From positions 62,001-126,000 of the forward strand of contig NZ_PDNI01000023.1 in assembly GCF_002925845.1 (NCBI RefSeq): 64,000 nucleotides of DNA, in the 5' to 3' direction. The notes beneath the pieces were generated by a model, which worked only from the letters and a program-made list of their open reading frames with translations, had not been told where the DNA came from and did not search any database. This DNA comes from Roseovarius nitratireducens (GTDB lineage Bacteria; Pseudomonadota; Alphaproteobacteria; Rhodobacterales; Rhodobacteraceae). Made by a program: the position numbers and the translations under genes. This document shows positions 42,960-52,189 of the stretch, one piece after another (the first letter of the stretch is position 1; each line of letters begins with the position of its first letter).

Positions 42960-44741
42960 TCAGTGATCGACAGCCGCTGCCGCACCCCTGGGTACGCGCA
43001 CGCTTTCGACAAGATCCTCGATCTCTTGCGGGATCGGGGCCGTCATCTTCGACACGGTAAAGGCCACCGCGAAGTTGATCATCGCACCCACCGCCCCGAA
43101 GGAGGTCGACTTGATCGTACCAAGCAGCGGATCGGCGTCGGTGAAGCTGTTGGTATCGGGGATGAAGAACCATCCCTTGTGCAGGAAGATGTAGATCAGC
43201 GTCACCGCGAGACCCGCGATCATGCCGGCCACAGCGCCCTTGTTGTTCACCTTGGTAAAGATGCCCATCATCAGCGCCGGGAAGATCGACGCCGCCGCCA
43301 GACCAAAGGCCAGCGCCACGGTTTGCGCAGCAAACCCCGGCGGGTTGAGGCCCAGGTAGGTGGCCACCACGATTGCCGCCGCCATCGCGATACGGGCCGA
43401 CAGAAGCTCACCCTTCTCCGAAATGTTCGGGCTGAACCGTCCCTTGATCAGGTCGTGGCTGACCGCCGAAGAGATGGCCAGCAACAGACCGGCAGCCGTC
43501 GACAGCGCAGCGGCAAGACCACCGGCCGCGACCAGACCGATCACCCAGCCCGGCAGGTTGGCGATCTCGGGGTTGGCCAGCACGAGGATGTCACGGTTGA
43601 AGTTGGTCAGCTCGTTGCCTTCCCACCCATTCGCGGCAGCCTTTTCCTGCATCTCGGCGTTCTTGTCGTTGTAGTACTGGATACGCCCGTCACCGTTCTT
43701 GTCTTCCCAGCCCAGCAGGCCGGTCTTCTGCCACGTGGCCATCCAGTCATACTTGGGATCGGTGTCGATCTGCTCGACGGAAACCGCCTGCGCATCGGTG
43801 CCATTGGGCCACATCAGCTCGGTGATGTTGAGCCGTGCCATCGCACCCACAGCCGGGGCCGTGAGGTAGAGCAGCGCGATGAAGACCAGCGCCCAGCCCG
43901 CCGACCAGCGGGCATCTGCCACGCGGGGAACGGTGAAAAAGCGCATGATGACGTGCGGCAGACCGGCGGTGCCGATCATCAGCGACAGGGTAAAGAGCAC
44001 CATGTTGAACGTATCGCCATGATGGGCGGTATACTCGTTAAAGCCCAGTTCGCGCACGATCTGGTCCAGCTTGGCCAGAAGTGGCTCGCCGGAGGCGACA
44101 TGATCACCGAAGAGACCCAGCGCCGGGATCGGGTTGCCCGTCAGTTGCAGCGAGATAAAGATCGCCGGAATGGTATAGGCCATGATCAGCACGACATATT
44201 GCGCCACCTGCGTATAGGTCACGCCCTTCATGCCGCCGAACACCGCGTAGGCAAAGACCACACAGGCACCGATCAGCAGACCGGCGGTGTTGCTGATCTC
44301 GAGGAACCGGCCAAAGGCCACGCCAACACCGGTCATCTGGCCGATCACGTAAGTGAGCGACGCCACGATCAGGCAGATCACCGCCACCATGCGCGCGGTC
44401 GGGCTATAGAACCGGTCGCCGATGAACTCGGACACCGTGAACTTGCCGAACTTGCGCAGGTAGGGGGCCAGCAGCAGCGCCAGCAGCACGTATCCGCCCG
44501 TCCAGCCCATCAGGAAGGTCGAGTTGTCATAGCCGGTAAAGGCAATGAGGCCCGCCATCGAGATGAACGAGGCGGCCGACATCCAGTCAGCAGCGGTGGC
44601 CATGCCGTTGGTGACGGGGTGAACCCCCCGGCCAGCCGCATAGAATTCAGAGGTCGATCCGGCGCGTGCCCAGATCGCGATGCCGATATAGAGCGCGAAA
44701 CTCGCGCCCACGAACAGCAGGTTGAGTGTAAACTGATCCAT
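42960..44741 (-). CDS. actP: acetate:sodium/solute symporter ActP
   Basis: 593-residue sodium:solute symporter of the ActP type (VC_2705-like subgroup), with about 13 helices. Family blocks are FYAAGRGVHPVTNGMATAADWMSAASFISMAGLIAFTGYD and AAALSTAAGLLLAISSAVSHDL. A hydrophilic insertion (about residues 320-385, with DKNGDGRIQYYNDKN, an EF-hand-like acidic loop) is present in this subgroup. Preceded 14 bp by the DUF4212 partner gene and further upstream by adk and acs, it is the uptake step for acetate. Confidence 0.9.
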   Translation of the reverse strand: MDQFTLNLLFVGASFALYIGIAIWARAGSTSEFYAAGRGVHPVTNGMATAADWMSAASFISMAGLIAFTGYDNSTFLMGWTGGYVLLALLLAPYLRKFGKFTVSEFIGDRFYSPTARMVAVICLIVASLTYVIGQMTGVGVAFGRFLEISNTAGLLIGACVVFAYAVFGGMKGVTYTQVAQYVVLIMAYTIPAIFISLQLTGNPIPALGLFGDHVASGEPLLAKLDQIVRELGFNEYTAHHGDTFNMVLFTLSLMIGTAGLPHVIMRFFTVPRVADARWSAGWALVFIALLYLTAPAVGAMARLNITELMWPNGTDAQAVSVEQIDTDPKYDWMATWQKTGLLGWEDKNGDGRIQYYNDKNAEMQEKAAANGWEGNELTNFNRDILVLANPEIANLPGWVIGLVAAGGLAAALSTAAGLLLAISSAVSHDLIKGRFSPNISEKGELLSARIAMAAAIVVATYLGLNPPGFAAQTVALAFGLAAASIFPALMMGIFTKVNNKGAVAGMIAGLAVTLIYIFLHKGWFFIPDTNSFTDADPLLGTIKSTSFGAVGAMINFAVAFTVSKMTAPIPQEIEDLVESVRVPRGAAAAVDH

Positions 44742-44755
44742 TGTCCCCGGCTCCC

Positions 44756-45016
44756 TTATTCTTCACCGACGCCGTGTTCGGCATCGAGCTTGTTCATCCG
44801 CCAGGCGTAGAAGAAGATCAGCGCCAGAAAGACCAGGATCGAGCCTTGCTGCGCGAACCAGAACCCAAGGTCGGTGCCGCCCACGGCGATCCCCGACAAC
44901 ATGGGGCGCAACAGGATGCCGAACCCGAACGAGACCAGGGCCCAGATCACCAGGCTCCAGAGAATGATGCGCACATTGGTCTTCCAATATGCCTTTGCAG
45001 CTTCCTTGTCGGACAA
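44756..45016 (-). CDS. DUF4212 small membrane subunit of ActP-type symporter
   Basis: 86-residue two-helix membrane protein (IILWSLVIWALVSFGFGILL and QGSILVFLALIFFYAWRMNKLD) of the DUF4212 family, always found directly before actP-like symporter genes. TTG 45016 is used with GGGAGG 7 nt upstream. An in-frame TTG at 45037 with its own AGGAGG is a real alternative that adds seven residues. It is probably a small auxiliary subunit of ActP. Confidence 0.85.
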   Translation of the reverse strand: MSDKEAAKAYWKTNVRIILWSLVIWALVSFGFGILLRPMLSGIAVGGTDLGFWFAQQGSILVFLALIFFYAWRMNKLDAEHGVGEE

Positions 45017-45084
45017 AGCGTGTCCTCCCTTTGTCAAAGGTTTCCTCCTGCCCGGGCCGGGACCATCCTGGCGCGGGCGTTCCC

Positions 45085-45771
45085 TTACGCGACGGCCTCT
45101 CGGACCACCGCGGTCAGTGCTTGGGCCACGGCGTCGATATCGCGCATGGCATCGACGCGGGCGAGCACGCCCTTGCCGTCGTAATAGTCGATGAGCGGGG
45201 CGGTCTGCGCGTGGTACGCGCGCAGCCGGCTCTCCACCGTCTCGGCATTGTCATCGGCGCGGCGGGTCATCTCGGTGCCGCCGCACTTGTCGCAGGTGCC
45301 GTCCACGGCGGGGGTCTTGAACGTGTCGTGATACCCCTCGCCGCAGCCCGCGCAGGTGAAACGCCCGGAAATGCGCGTCACCATCGCGGCATCGTCCACC
45401 TCAAGGCTGATCGCGACGCGGATGTCTGCGCCCATGTCCTCCATCAGCCCATCCAGCGCCTCGGCCTGTACCGTGGTGCGCGGAAAGCCGTCGAGAATGA
45501 CGCCATTCGCGCAGTCGGGCTCGGCCAGCCGGTCACGCAGGATCGCGATGACGATCTCGTCCGAGACCAGATCGCCCGCCTCCATCACCGCCTTGGCCTG
45601 AAGCCCCGCCTCGGTGCCCGCCTTGACGGCGGCGCGCAAAAGATCGCCGGTAGAGAGCTGCACCAGCCCGAATTTCTCCTCGAGCATGCGCGCCTGCGTG
45701 CCCTTGCCCGCACCCGGCGGCCCCAGCAGGACAAGGTTGGCTTGGGTGCGGGGGGTGTCGATTCCGTCCAT
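45085..45771 (-). CDS. adk: adenylate kinase, zinc-type LID
   Basis: 228 residues. P-loop LLGPPGAGKGTQA, the NMP-binding LSTGDLLRAAV and LDGFPRTTVQAEAL are typical. The LID carries four cysteines (CAGC and CDKC) for a zinc site. It converts AMP and ATP to two ADP. It sits 13 bp after acs and before the DUF4212-actP pair, so it is well placed to recycle the AMP made by acetyl-CoA synthetase. In this lineage the main adk normally lies in the secY ribosomal-protein operon, so this may be a second copy. Confidence 0.93.
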   Translation of the reverse strand: MDGIDTPRTQANLVLLGPPGAGKGTQARMLEEKFGLVQLSTGDLLRAAVKAGTEAGLQAKAVMEAGDLVSDEIVIAILRDRLAEPDCANGVILDGFPRTTVQAEALDGLMEDMGADIRVAISLEVDDAAMVTRISGRFTCAGCGEGYHDTFKTPAVDGTCDKCGGTEMTRRADDNAETVESRLRAYHAQTAPLIDYYDGKGVLARVDAMRDIDAVAQALTAVVREAVA

Positions 45772-45784
45772 CGTCACAGCCCCC

Positions 45785-47719
45785 TCACGCGCCGGCGCGG
45801 TTGGCGATGAGATCATCGACCACCGACGGATCGGCCAGCGTCGAGGTGTCGCCGAGGCTGTCAAAGTCGTTCTCGGCGATCTTGCGCAGGATGCGGCGCA
45901 TGATCTTGCCCGAACGGGTTTTCGGCAGGCCCGGTGCCCATTGAATCACGTCCGGCTTGGCAATGGGGCCAATTTCCTGACGCACCCAGTTGGCAAGCTG
46001 CGTGCGCAGCTCGTCCGTGGGCTCGACCCCGTCCATCAGGGTGACGTAGCAATAGATGCCCTGCCCCTTGATGTCGTGCGGATAGCCGACCACGGCGGCC
46101 TCGCTGACGGTCGCATGCGCAACCAGCGCGCTTTCCACCTCGGCGGTGCCCATGCGGTGCCCCGAGACGTTGATCACGTCATCGACACGACCGGTGATCC
46201 AGTAATCGCCGTCCGCGTCCCGGCGGCAGCCGTCGCCAGAGAAATAGTAGCCCTTGAACATCTCGAAATAGGTCGAGACGAACCGCTTGTGATCGCCCCA
46301 GACGGTGCGCATCTGCCCGGGCCAGCTATCCTTGAGCGCCAGAACGCCCTCGGTCGCCCCCTCCAGCTCGTTGCCCTGATCGTCGAGCACGACGGGGGCC
46401 ACGCCAAAGAACGGCTTGGTGGCCGAGCCGGGCTTGGGATCGGTCACGACGCCGGGCAGCGGCGTGATGAGGATGCCGCCGGTCTCGGTCTGCCACCACG
46501 TGTCCACGATGGGGCAGCGGCCCTTGCCGACATTCTCGTTATACCAGTTCCAGGCCTCGGGGTTGATCGGCTCGCCCACCGAGCCGAGGATGCGCAGGCT
46601 CGACAGATCGCTGCCCTCGACCGGCGCGGTCCCCTTGCCCATCAGGGCGCGGATGGCGGTGGGGGCGGTGTAGAACTGCGTGACTTTGTGACGCTCACAG
46701 ACCTGCCAGAAACGGCCCGCATCCGGATAGGTCGGCACGCCCTCGAACATCAGCGTGGTGGCCCCGTTGGCCAGCGGGCCATAGACGATATAGCTGTGGC
46801 CCGTCACCCAGCCCACATCGGCGGTGCACCAGTAGATGTCCCCGGGATGGTAGTCGAAAATGTATTCATGCGTCATCGACGCGTAGGTGAGATAGCCCCC
46901 CGTGGTGTGCACCACGCCCTTCGGCATGCCGGTTGAGCCAGAGGTATAGAGGATAAAGAGCGGATCCTCGGCATTCATTTCCTCGGGCGGGCAATCGGTG
47001 CTGACCTTCCCGGCCTCTTCATGCCACCAGAAATCGAGGCCCGAGCGCCACGCCACCTGATCGCCGGTGCGCTTGACCACGAGGCATTTCACATCGTCGG
47101 TGTCATGCAAAAGCGCCTGGTTGACGTTGTCCTTGAGCTTGGTCTTGCGGCCACCGCGCGGCGCGTGATCGGCGGTGATCACCAGCTTGGCGTCGCAGCC
47201 ATTGATCCGCGCGCCCAGCGCATCAGGCGAAAACCCCGCGAAAACGATGGAGTGAATGGCCCCGATGCGGGCACAGGCCAGCATCGCATAGGCCGCCTCG
47301 GGGATCATCGGCAGGTAGATCACGACGCGGTCGCCGCGCCCGATTCCGAGGTTCTTCAACACGTTGGCCATCTTGCAGACCTGCGCGTGCAACTCGGCGT
47401 AAGTGATGTGCAGCGCCTCGTCGGTGGGCTCGTCGGGCTCCCAGATGATGGCGGTCTGATCGCCGCGCGTCGCCAGATGCCGGTCGATGCAGTTTGCCGC
47501 CACGTTGAGCGTGCCGTCCTCGAACCACTTGATCGAGACGTCGTCATAGGCGAACGATGTGTTCTTCACCTTCGTGTAGGGCTTGATCCAGTCGAGCCGC
47601 TTGCCGTGCTCGCCCCAGAACCCCTCCGGGTCGCGAATCGATTCGGCATACATGCGCGCATAGTTTTCGGCATCGATGTGAAATCCGCTTTCCCCAACGG
47701 CAACTACACTCTTGTCCAT
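45785..47719 (-). CDS. acs: acetyl-CoA synthetase
   Basis: 644 residues, AMP-forming. It activates acetate to acetyl-CoA via acetyl-AMP. The signatures are [28 protein letters not shown] and the C-terminal [16 protein letters not shown] that holds the lysine regulated by acetylation. ATG 47719 ([16 protein letters not shown]) follows GGAGG. It is the first gene of the minus-strand acetate locus; the 284-bp AT-rich region upstream contains its promoter. Confidence 0.96.
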   Translation of the reverse strand: MDKSVVAVGESGFHIDAENYARMYAESIRDPEGFWGEHGKRLDWIKPYTKVKNTSFAYDDVSIKWFEDGTLNVAANCIDRHLATRGDQTAIIWEPDEPTDEALHITYAELHAQVCKMANVLKNLGIGRGDRVVIYLPMIPEAAYAMLACARIGAIHSIVFAGFSPDALGARINGCDAKLVITADHAPRGGRKTKLKDNVNQALLHDTDDVKCLVVKRTGDQVAWRSGLDFWWHEEAGKVSTDCPPEEMNAEDPLFILYTSGSTGMPKGVVHTTGGYLTYASMTHEYIFDYHPGDIYWCTADVGWVTGHSYIVYGPLANGATTLMFEGVPTYPDAGRFWQVCERHKVTQFYTAPTAIRALMGKGTAPVEGSDLSSLRILGSVGEPINPEAWNWYNENVGKGRCPIVDTWWQTETGGILITPLPGVVTDPKPGSATKPFFGVAPVVLDDQGNELEGATEGVLALKDSWPGQMRTVWGDHKRFVSTYFEMFKGYYFSGDGCRRDADGDYWITGRVDDVINVSGHRMGTAEVESALVAHATVSEAAVVGYPHDIKGQGIYCYVTLMDGVEPTDELRTQLANWVRQEIGPIAKPDVIQWAPGLPKTRSGKIMRRILRKIAENDFDSLGDTSTLADPSVVDDLIANRAGA

Positions 47720-48003
47720 AACGGGTTGTCCTCCATCCCTTGTGTGTTCGTGCGTCGTGGTCACGCACGGAAACGTCTCCCGGGACGGAGTTACAACAAA
47801 ATCGGTAAAAAATTAACGTTGGGGAAATTATCCAGGAAAATCATGTGAAAATATGGACGTCTGCGGCAAATGAGTTGTAAATAACTTTACTATTTCGGAG
47901 TTCGATCGCCCGCCGCCACGTACCCAGCGGTCCGACCTTGCCCAGCTCCCTTGATCCCGCGGCCAAAGCGCACAATTGTGAGCCAACCCGCCACGGAGAC
48001 CCG
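47720..48003. promoter_or_regulatory. divergent acs/uvrB intergenic region
   Basis: 284 bp without a gene, AT-rich between about 47790 and 47900. It must carry the acs promoter and probably that of uvrB. I looked for an alphaproteobacterial LexA box (GAAC-N7-GAAC) and found no clear one. Confidence 0.5.
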
Positions 48004-50205
48004 ATGCCCTACGCCCATTCCGACAAGACGCCCCCCGTGCTTGCCAACCCCGCGCCCGAAGTGCGGGAGCGCGACAAGCTCGAGGGCGGCAAGCGCTTCG
48101 TCATGCACACCGAGTACGAGCCGGCGGGCGACCAGCCCACGGCCATTGCGGAACTGAGCGAGGGCGTGCGTGACGGCGAGCGCGACCAGGTCCTGCTCGG
48201 GGCCACCGGCACAGGCAAGACCTTCACCATGGGCAAGGTCATCGAAGAGACACAGCGCCCCGCCATCATCCTCGCCCCCAACAAGACGCTGGCCGCCCAG
48301 CTCTATGGCGAGTTCAGGGGCTTCTTTCCCGAGAACGCGGTGGAATATTTCGTCAGCTTCTACGACTACTACCAACCCGAGGCCTACGTGCCGCGCTCGG
48401 ACACCTTCATCGAGAAGGAATCCCAGATCAACGAACAGATCGACCGGATGCGCCACTCGGCCACCCGCGCTTTGCTCGAACGCGACGACGTCATCATCGT
48501 GGCCTCGGTCTCGTGCATCTACGGCATCGGTAGCGTCGAGACCTATGGCGCGATGACCCAGGATCTGATCGTGGGCCGCGAGTATAACCAGCGCCAGATC
48601 ATGGCCGACCTCGTCGCCCAGCAATACAAGCGCAACGACCAGGCGTTCCAGCGCGGCTCCTTCCGGGTGCGCGGCGACAGCCTGGAAATCTTCCCCGCCC
48701 ACCTCGAGGATCGCGCATGGCGGCTCTCGTTCTTCGGCGAGGAACTGGAGAGCATCACCGAATTCGACCCGCTGACCGGGGAAAAAACCGACAGCTTCGA
48801 CAAGATCCGCGTCTACGCCAATTCGCATTACGTGACGCCAAAGCCGACGATGCAGCAGGCCATCATCGGGATAAAGAAGGAGCTGCGCCAGCGGCTGGAT
48901 CAGCTCGTCGGCGAGGGCAAGCTGCTGGAGGCGCAGCGGCTGGAGCAACGCACGCAATTCGACCTCGAAATGCTGGAGGCCACCGGCGTCTGCAACGGGA
49001 TCGAGAACTACTCGCGCTACCTCACCGGCCGCGCGCCGGGCGAGCCGCCCCCCACCCTCTTCGAGTTCATCCCCGACAACGCCATCGTTTTCGCCGACGA
49101 GAGCCACGTCTCGGTCCCGCAGATCGGCGGCATGTACAAGGGCGACTACCGGCGCAAGTTCACCCTCGCCGAGCACGGCTTCCGCCTGCCCTCCTGCATG
49201 GACAACCGACCGCTGAAGTTCGAGGAGTGGAACGCGATGCGCCCGCAATCGGTCTTCGTCTCGGCCACCCCGGCGGCATGGGAGATGGAGCAGACCGGCG
49301 GCGTCTTCACCGAACAGGTGATCCGCCCTACCGGCCTTATCGACCCACAGATCGAAATCCGCCCCGTCGAGACACAGGTCGACGATCTGCTCGACGAGGT
49401 GCGCCGCGTAGCCGAGGCAGGCTATCGCACGCTCTGCACCACGCTGACCAAGCGCATGGCCGAGGACCTGACCGAATACCTGCACGAACAGGGCATCCGC
49501 GTGCGCTACATGCATTCCGACATCGACACGATAGAGCGGATCGAGATCCTGCGCGACCTGCGCCTTGGCGCCTTCGACGTGCTGGTGGGGATCAACCTCT
49601 TGCGCGAGGGGCTCGATATCCCCGAATGCGGGCTCGTCGCCATTCTCGATGCCGACAAGGAGGGCTTCCTGCGCTCGGAAACCTCGCTCATCCAGACCAT
49701 CGGGCGCGCGGCGCGCAACGCCGACGGCCGGGTGATCATGTATGCCGACCGCATCACCGGCTCGATGCAGCGCGCCATCGACGAGACCGACCGCCGCCGC
49801 GCCAAGCAGCTCGCCTATAACGAGGAACACGGCATCACCCCCGCCACGATCCGCAAGAATGTCGAGGACGTGCTGCAAGGGCTCTACAAGGGTGACGTGG
49901 ACATGAACCGCGTGACCGCGAAGGTCGACAAGCCGCTGGCGGGCGCGAACCTGCAGGCGGTGCTGGAGGGGCTGCGCACCGACATGCGCAAGGCCGCCGA
50001 GAACCTGGAATTCGAAGAGGCGGCGCGCCTGCGCGACGAGGTCAAGCGGCTGGAAGCGGTGGATCTGGCCGTGGCGGACGATCCCCTGGCGCGGCAGCAG
50101 GCGGTGGAGAAGGCAAGCGAGGCCGCCGTCGGCTCGCGCGGGCGCTCAACGGCGGGACGACCGGGGCAGCACGGGGGGAATGTGAAGCGGCGGAAAAAGG
50201 GCTAG
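48004..50205 (+). CDS. uvrB: excinuclease ABC subunit B
   Basis: 733 residues. It is the helicase-like damage-verification subunit of nucleotide excision repair. Walker [15 protein letters not shown], the beta-hairpin [12 protein letters not shown] region, helicase motif [12 protein letters not shown], and the C-terminal UVR motif ([28 protein letters not shown]) are present. ATG 48004 is chosen among in-frame starts. The 3' end encodes a Gly/Arg/Lys-rich tail, and its DNA is partly repeated at 50748-50794. Confidence 0.97.
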   Translation: MPYAHSDKTPPVLANPAPEVRERDKLEGGKRFVMHTEYEPAGDQPTAIAELSEGVRDGERDQVLLGATGTGKTFTMGKVIEETQRPAIILAPNKTLAAQLYGEFRGFFPENAVEYFVSFYDYYQPEAYVPRSDTFIEKESQINEQIDRMRHSATRALLERDDVIIVASVSCIYGIGSVETYGAMTQDLIVGREYNQRQIMADLVAQQYKRNDQAFQRGSFRVRGDSLEIFPAHLEDRAWRLSFFGEELESITEFDPLTGEKTDSFDKIRVYANSHYVTPKPTMQQAIIGIKKELRQRLDQLVGEGKLLEAQRLEQRTQFDLEMLEATGVCNGIENYSRYLTGRAPGEPPPTLFEFIPDNAIVFADESHVSVPQIGGMYKGDYRRKFTLAEHGFRLPSCMDNRPLKFEEWNAMRPQSVFVSATPAAWEMEQTGGVFTEQVIRPTGLIDPQIEIRPVETQVDDLLDEVRRVAEAGYRTLCTTLTKRMAEDLTEYLHEQGIRVRYMHSDIDTIERIEILRDLRLGAFDVLVGINLLREGLDIPECGLVAILDADKEGFLRSETSLIQTIGRAARNADGRVIMYADRITGSMQRAIDETDRRRAKQLAYNEEHGITPATIRKNVEDVLQGLYKGDVDMNRVTAKVDKPLAGANLQAVLEGLRTDMRKAAENLEFEEAARLRDEVKRLEAVDLAVADDPLARQQAVEKASEAAVGSRGRSTAGRPGQHGGNVKRRKKG

Positions 50206-50237
50206 CGGCGCATATCCGCGCGGCCTATATTCTGCGT

Positions 50238-50459
50238 ATGGATACCCGCCTTCAAACCCTGATGGAACGCGCCGACGCCAGCCTTGATGCGCCCTCACGC
50301 GCCACGCTGGCCGAGATCGTGGACGGCTTCATCGCCACCCATGCGGGTGCGCCGGACTTCACCGAAGACGAACGCGCCCACCTGCGCCGGATCGACGGCG
50401 AGCCTTTCACGCCCGCCGACAGCGAGGCCGTCGCCACCCTCTTCGCGCGGCGTGGCTGA
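50238..50459 (+). CDS. putative antitoxin of ParE-type module
   Basis: 73-residue acidic protein (MDTRLQTLMERADASLDAPSRATLAEIVDGFIATHAG...). It lies 32 bp after uvrB and overlaps the toxin gene by 8 bp (GTGGCTGA), the classic order antitoxin-toxin. It is not a clear member of a named antitoxin DNA-binding family, so the call depends on the partner. It probably neutralises the toxin and may repress the pair. Confidence 0.68.
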   Translation: MDTRLQTLMERADASLDAPSRATLAEIVDGFIATHAGAPDFTEDERAHLRRIDGEPFTPADSEAVATLFARRG

Positions 50460-50724
50460 TCCGCTCTGGTCGGCCCGCGCGCTGGCCAGCCTGACCGCAC
50501 AAGACGACTATCTCCGCCCCCTCAACCCCGCCGCCGCCGATGCCGTGCTGTCCGAGATCGCGCGCCTTGTGGCGCTCATTGCGGATTTCCCGGAAATGGG
50601 CCGCCGTATCGACGGCATCGGCCTGCGCTACCACGTCACCGCGCGCTACCTGTATCGGGTGATCTACAGGGTGCGGGGGGAACGGGTTGAAATCGTCGAG
50701 GTATTGCACCCGAGGCGGGGGTAA
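50452..50724 (+). CDS. RelE/ParE-family toxin
   Basis: 90 residues from GTG 50452. The pattern is that of ParE: W-S-x-x-A...LTAQDDYLRPLNPAAADAVLSEIARLVALIADFPEMGRRIDGIGLRYHVTARYLYRVIYRVRGERVEIVEVLHPRRG, including the conserved GR and the C-terminal YRV...V-x-I-x-x-V-x-H-x-x-R. ParE toxins inhibit DNA gyrase and RelE ones cleave mRNA; this looks closer to ParE. The usual predicted start was missed because it is GTG inside the antitoxin stop region. Confidence 0.8.
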   Translation: MADPLWSARALASLTAQDDYLRPLNPAAADAVLSEIARLVALIADFPEMGRRIDGIGLRYHVTARYLYRVIYRVRGERVEIVEVLHPRRG

Positions 50725-50747
50725 GGGAGAGTAAAGCGCGTGGTCAG

Positions 50748-50794
50748 TCAACGGCGTTGCGGTCGGGGCAGCGTGGGAGAATGTGAAGCGGCGG
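50748..50794. repeat. degenerate second copy of uvrB 3' end
   Basis: Aligned to 50146-50193 inside uvrB, three blocks are identical: TCAACGGCG, CGGGGCAGC and AATGTGAAGCGGCGG, in the same order and spacing (one base shorter). The copy ends at the ribosome site of the abortive-infection-like gene. It brackets the toxin-antitoxin pair, as expected if DNA was inserted or duplicated at the uvrB end. Confidence 0.75.
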
Positions 50795-50805
50795 GGGAGG
50801 TGAAG

Positions 50806-51705
50806 ATGGTGAAGCTAAAACACTACCAGCGCGACCAGATAAGGGAATGGTTTTGTCCAGCACCTGGCTACGTGCTGGATTTTAGCAACAAAAGTTTCTC
50901 AGAGTTCTTTGAGGATCACTTTGATATCAACATTTACGCTGACGCATTCAGTGATAAGGGCACATCGAAATTTAATAGATTACTCTCTTTTATTGACCTT
51001 TCACCACCTCACCTCATCGTAGAATTGCTCAAGCTGCTTTGGTCTAGGAAAAACAAAAAACGTGATTGTGAAATTGAAGATGCGACTTACAAAGCGTCTT
51101 CAGATGCTTGGCCTGCATCTCCGGAATACGTTAATGCAATCATGTCTTCGGCAGCCATGGAAGATGCGCCATTTAATAAACTTCTTGACGAGATTTCTTC
51201 ACAACCAGCTCACACCATTCTCCCACATCTTAGCCGAGTAAGTGCTGCTTGGACGCTGGATACTTTGGAACGTGAATTTCAGCGAGCATTTGAAAACCTA
51301 GATAGCGACCCAGAGGCAGCCGTTACCGCGTCGTGCTCGATGGTAGAAAGCGTTTGCAGGTCTATTTTGGCCGCAAGACAGATCCCAGCTCCCAAATCAT
51401 TAGACATAAAATCTCTTTATAAGGCGGTCAGGGAGCCGCTTGGCCTATCTCCGAGCAAGGATGTTGCCGACAGCGAGGTTGAGAATGATGTTAGAACGAT
51501 ACTGAGTGGATTATCAAATGCGATTCAAGGAATAGGTGCCTTGAGAACCCATTCCGGTACGGCGCACGGCAGAGAGCGAGGCTTTCGCCGTCTTGATCCT
51601 CGAATAGCGCGATTAGCTGTATCAGCTTCTTCCGCACTTACCCTTTTCCTGGTTGAAACTTGGGAAAAGAGATTTCCGGAAGACAAGCTTATTCCACAAG
51701 AATGA
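50806..51705 (+). CDS. abortive infection-like protein with Abi_C-type domain
   Basis: 299 residues with much lower GC and different codon use than all neighbours. The C-terminal half resembles the Abi_C domain of abortive-infection proteins: AVTASCSMVESVCRSILAARQIP, SLYKAVREPLGLSPSK and IGALRTHSGTAHGRERGF, whose R-x6-H recalls the RNase motif of HEPN-type effectors. The N-terminal 150 residues are not recognised. ATG 50806 follows GGGGGAGG. Directly after a toxin-antitoxin pair, it is a good phage-defence candidate acquired by transfer. Confidence 0.72.
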   Translation: MVKLKHYQRDQIREWFCPAPGYVLDFSNKSFSEFFEDHFDINIYADAFSDKGTSKFNRLLSFIDLSPPHLIVELLKLLWSRKNKKRDCEIEDATYKASSDAWPASPEYVNAIMSSAAMEDAPFNKLLDEISSQPAHTILPHLSRVSAAWTLDTLEREFQRAFENLDSDPEAAVTASCSMVESVCRSILAARQIPAPKSLDIKSLYKAVREPLGLSPSKDVADSEVENDVRTILSGLSNAIQGIGALRTHSGTAHGRERGFRRLDPRIARLAVSASSALTLFLVETWEKRFPEDKLIPQE

Positions 51706-51735
51706 GCAATGGCTTCGAACGAGAAGACCCCATAG

Positions 51736-51754
51736 GGTGGGTTTCAAACCCACC
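51736..51754. terminator. palindromic hairpin after the Abi-like gene
   Basis: GGTGGGTTT (51736-51744) and AAACCCACC (51746-51754) form a strong stem 31 bp past the stop. It has no T-tract. It could terminate or be a dispersed palindromic repeat. Confidence 0.5.
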
Positions 51755-51840
51755 AATGCAGGACAAGGAATGGGATGGCGGCTTATCACCCCCTTCATCC
51801 CTTAACTTCCCCTTAACCAAGCGTCCCGCATGCTCACGTC

Positions 51841-52146
51841 ATGCAAAACCGCAACTCCCCCCTCTCGCCCGAGGTCTGGCTGCATGACCTCTTCACGTCC
51901 AAGGCCGTCCAACAGGGCACCGTGATCCGGCGCAAGGCGCGCGACATTGAGCGCTTCGCCGGCATGGACCTCTTCCTGCGCGAGATCGACCGGCGCGGCT
52001 ATCGGGTGATCGAGAACTCCGGCCAGATCATCATCTTCTGCAACCGCGCCCCGATCCGCTGGCTCACCCCCGGCGCCCCCCCGATTTCTTCAAAAGAAAT
52101 CGGACCGAAATCTTTTCAAGATTTCGGACGAAGCACGACTGTCTGA
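51841..52146 (+). CDS. small conserved protein with repeat-derived C-terminus
   Basis: 101 residues. The first ~76 (MQNRNSPLSPEVWLHDLFTSK...IENSGQIIIFCNRAPIRWL) form a conserved Rhodobacterales protein, in my memory sometimes mislabelled phosphoribosylanthranilate isomerase, for which it is far too short. The last ~25 residues (TPGAPPISSKEIGPKSFQDF...) are encoded by two back-to-back palindromes (52081-52127), so a repeat has replaced or extended the original end. No function is known. Confidence 0.7.
   Translation: MQNRNSPLSPEVWLHDLFTSKAVQQGTVIRRKARDIERFAGMDLFLREIDRRGYRVIENSGQIIIFCNRAPIRWLTPGAPPISSKEIGPKSFQDFGRSTTV
52081..52127. repeat. paired palindromes inside the C-terminal coding region
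   Basis: CCGATTTCTT (52081-52090) pairs with AAGAAATCGG (52094-52103). One base later CCGAAATCTT (52105-52114) pairs with AAGATTTCGG (52118-52127). Each is a 10-bp stem with a 3-nt loop. The two stems are related to each other. This resembles palindromic elements known to insert into alphaproteobacterial genes. Confidence 0.8.
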
Positions 52147-52189
52147 CAGATCACGCCCCGTTAACCTGCCCCTCACACCCCAAACCCCA

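Noticed and set aside
42963-44810. 615-codon plus-strand open frame
   Set aside because: Opposite actP; very rich in Arg/His/Asp/Gln, no domains.
47720-48003. LexA box for uvrB
   Set aside because: No GAAC-N7-GAAC or its complement was found.
47890-49878. 662-codon minus-strand open frame
   Set aside because: Opposite uvrB; shadow of a high-GC gene.
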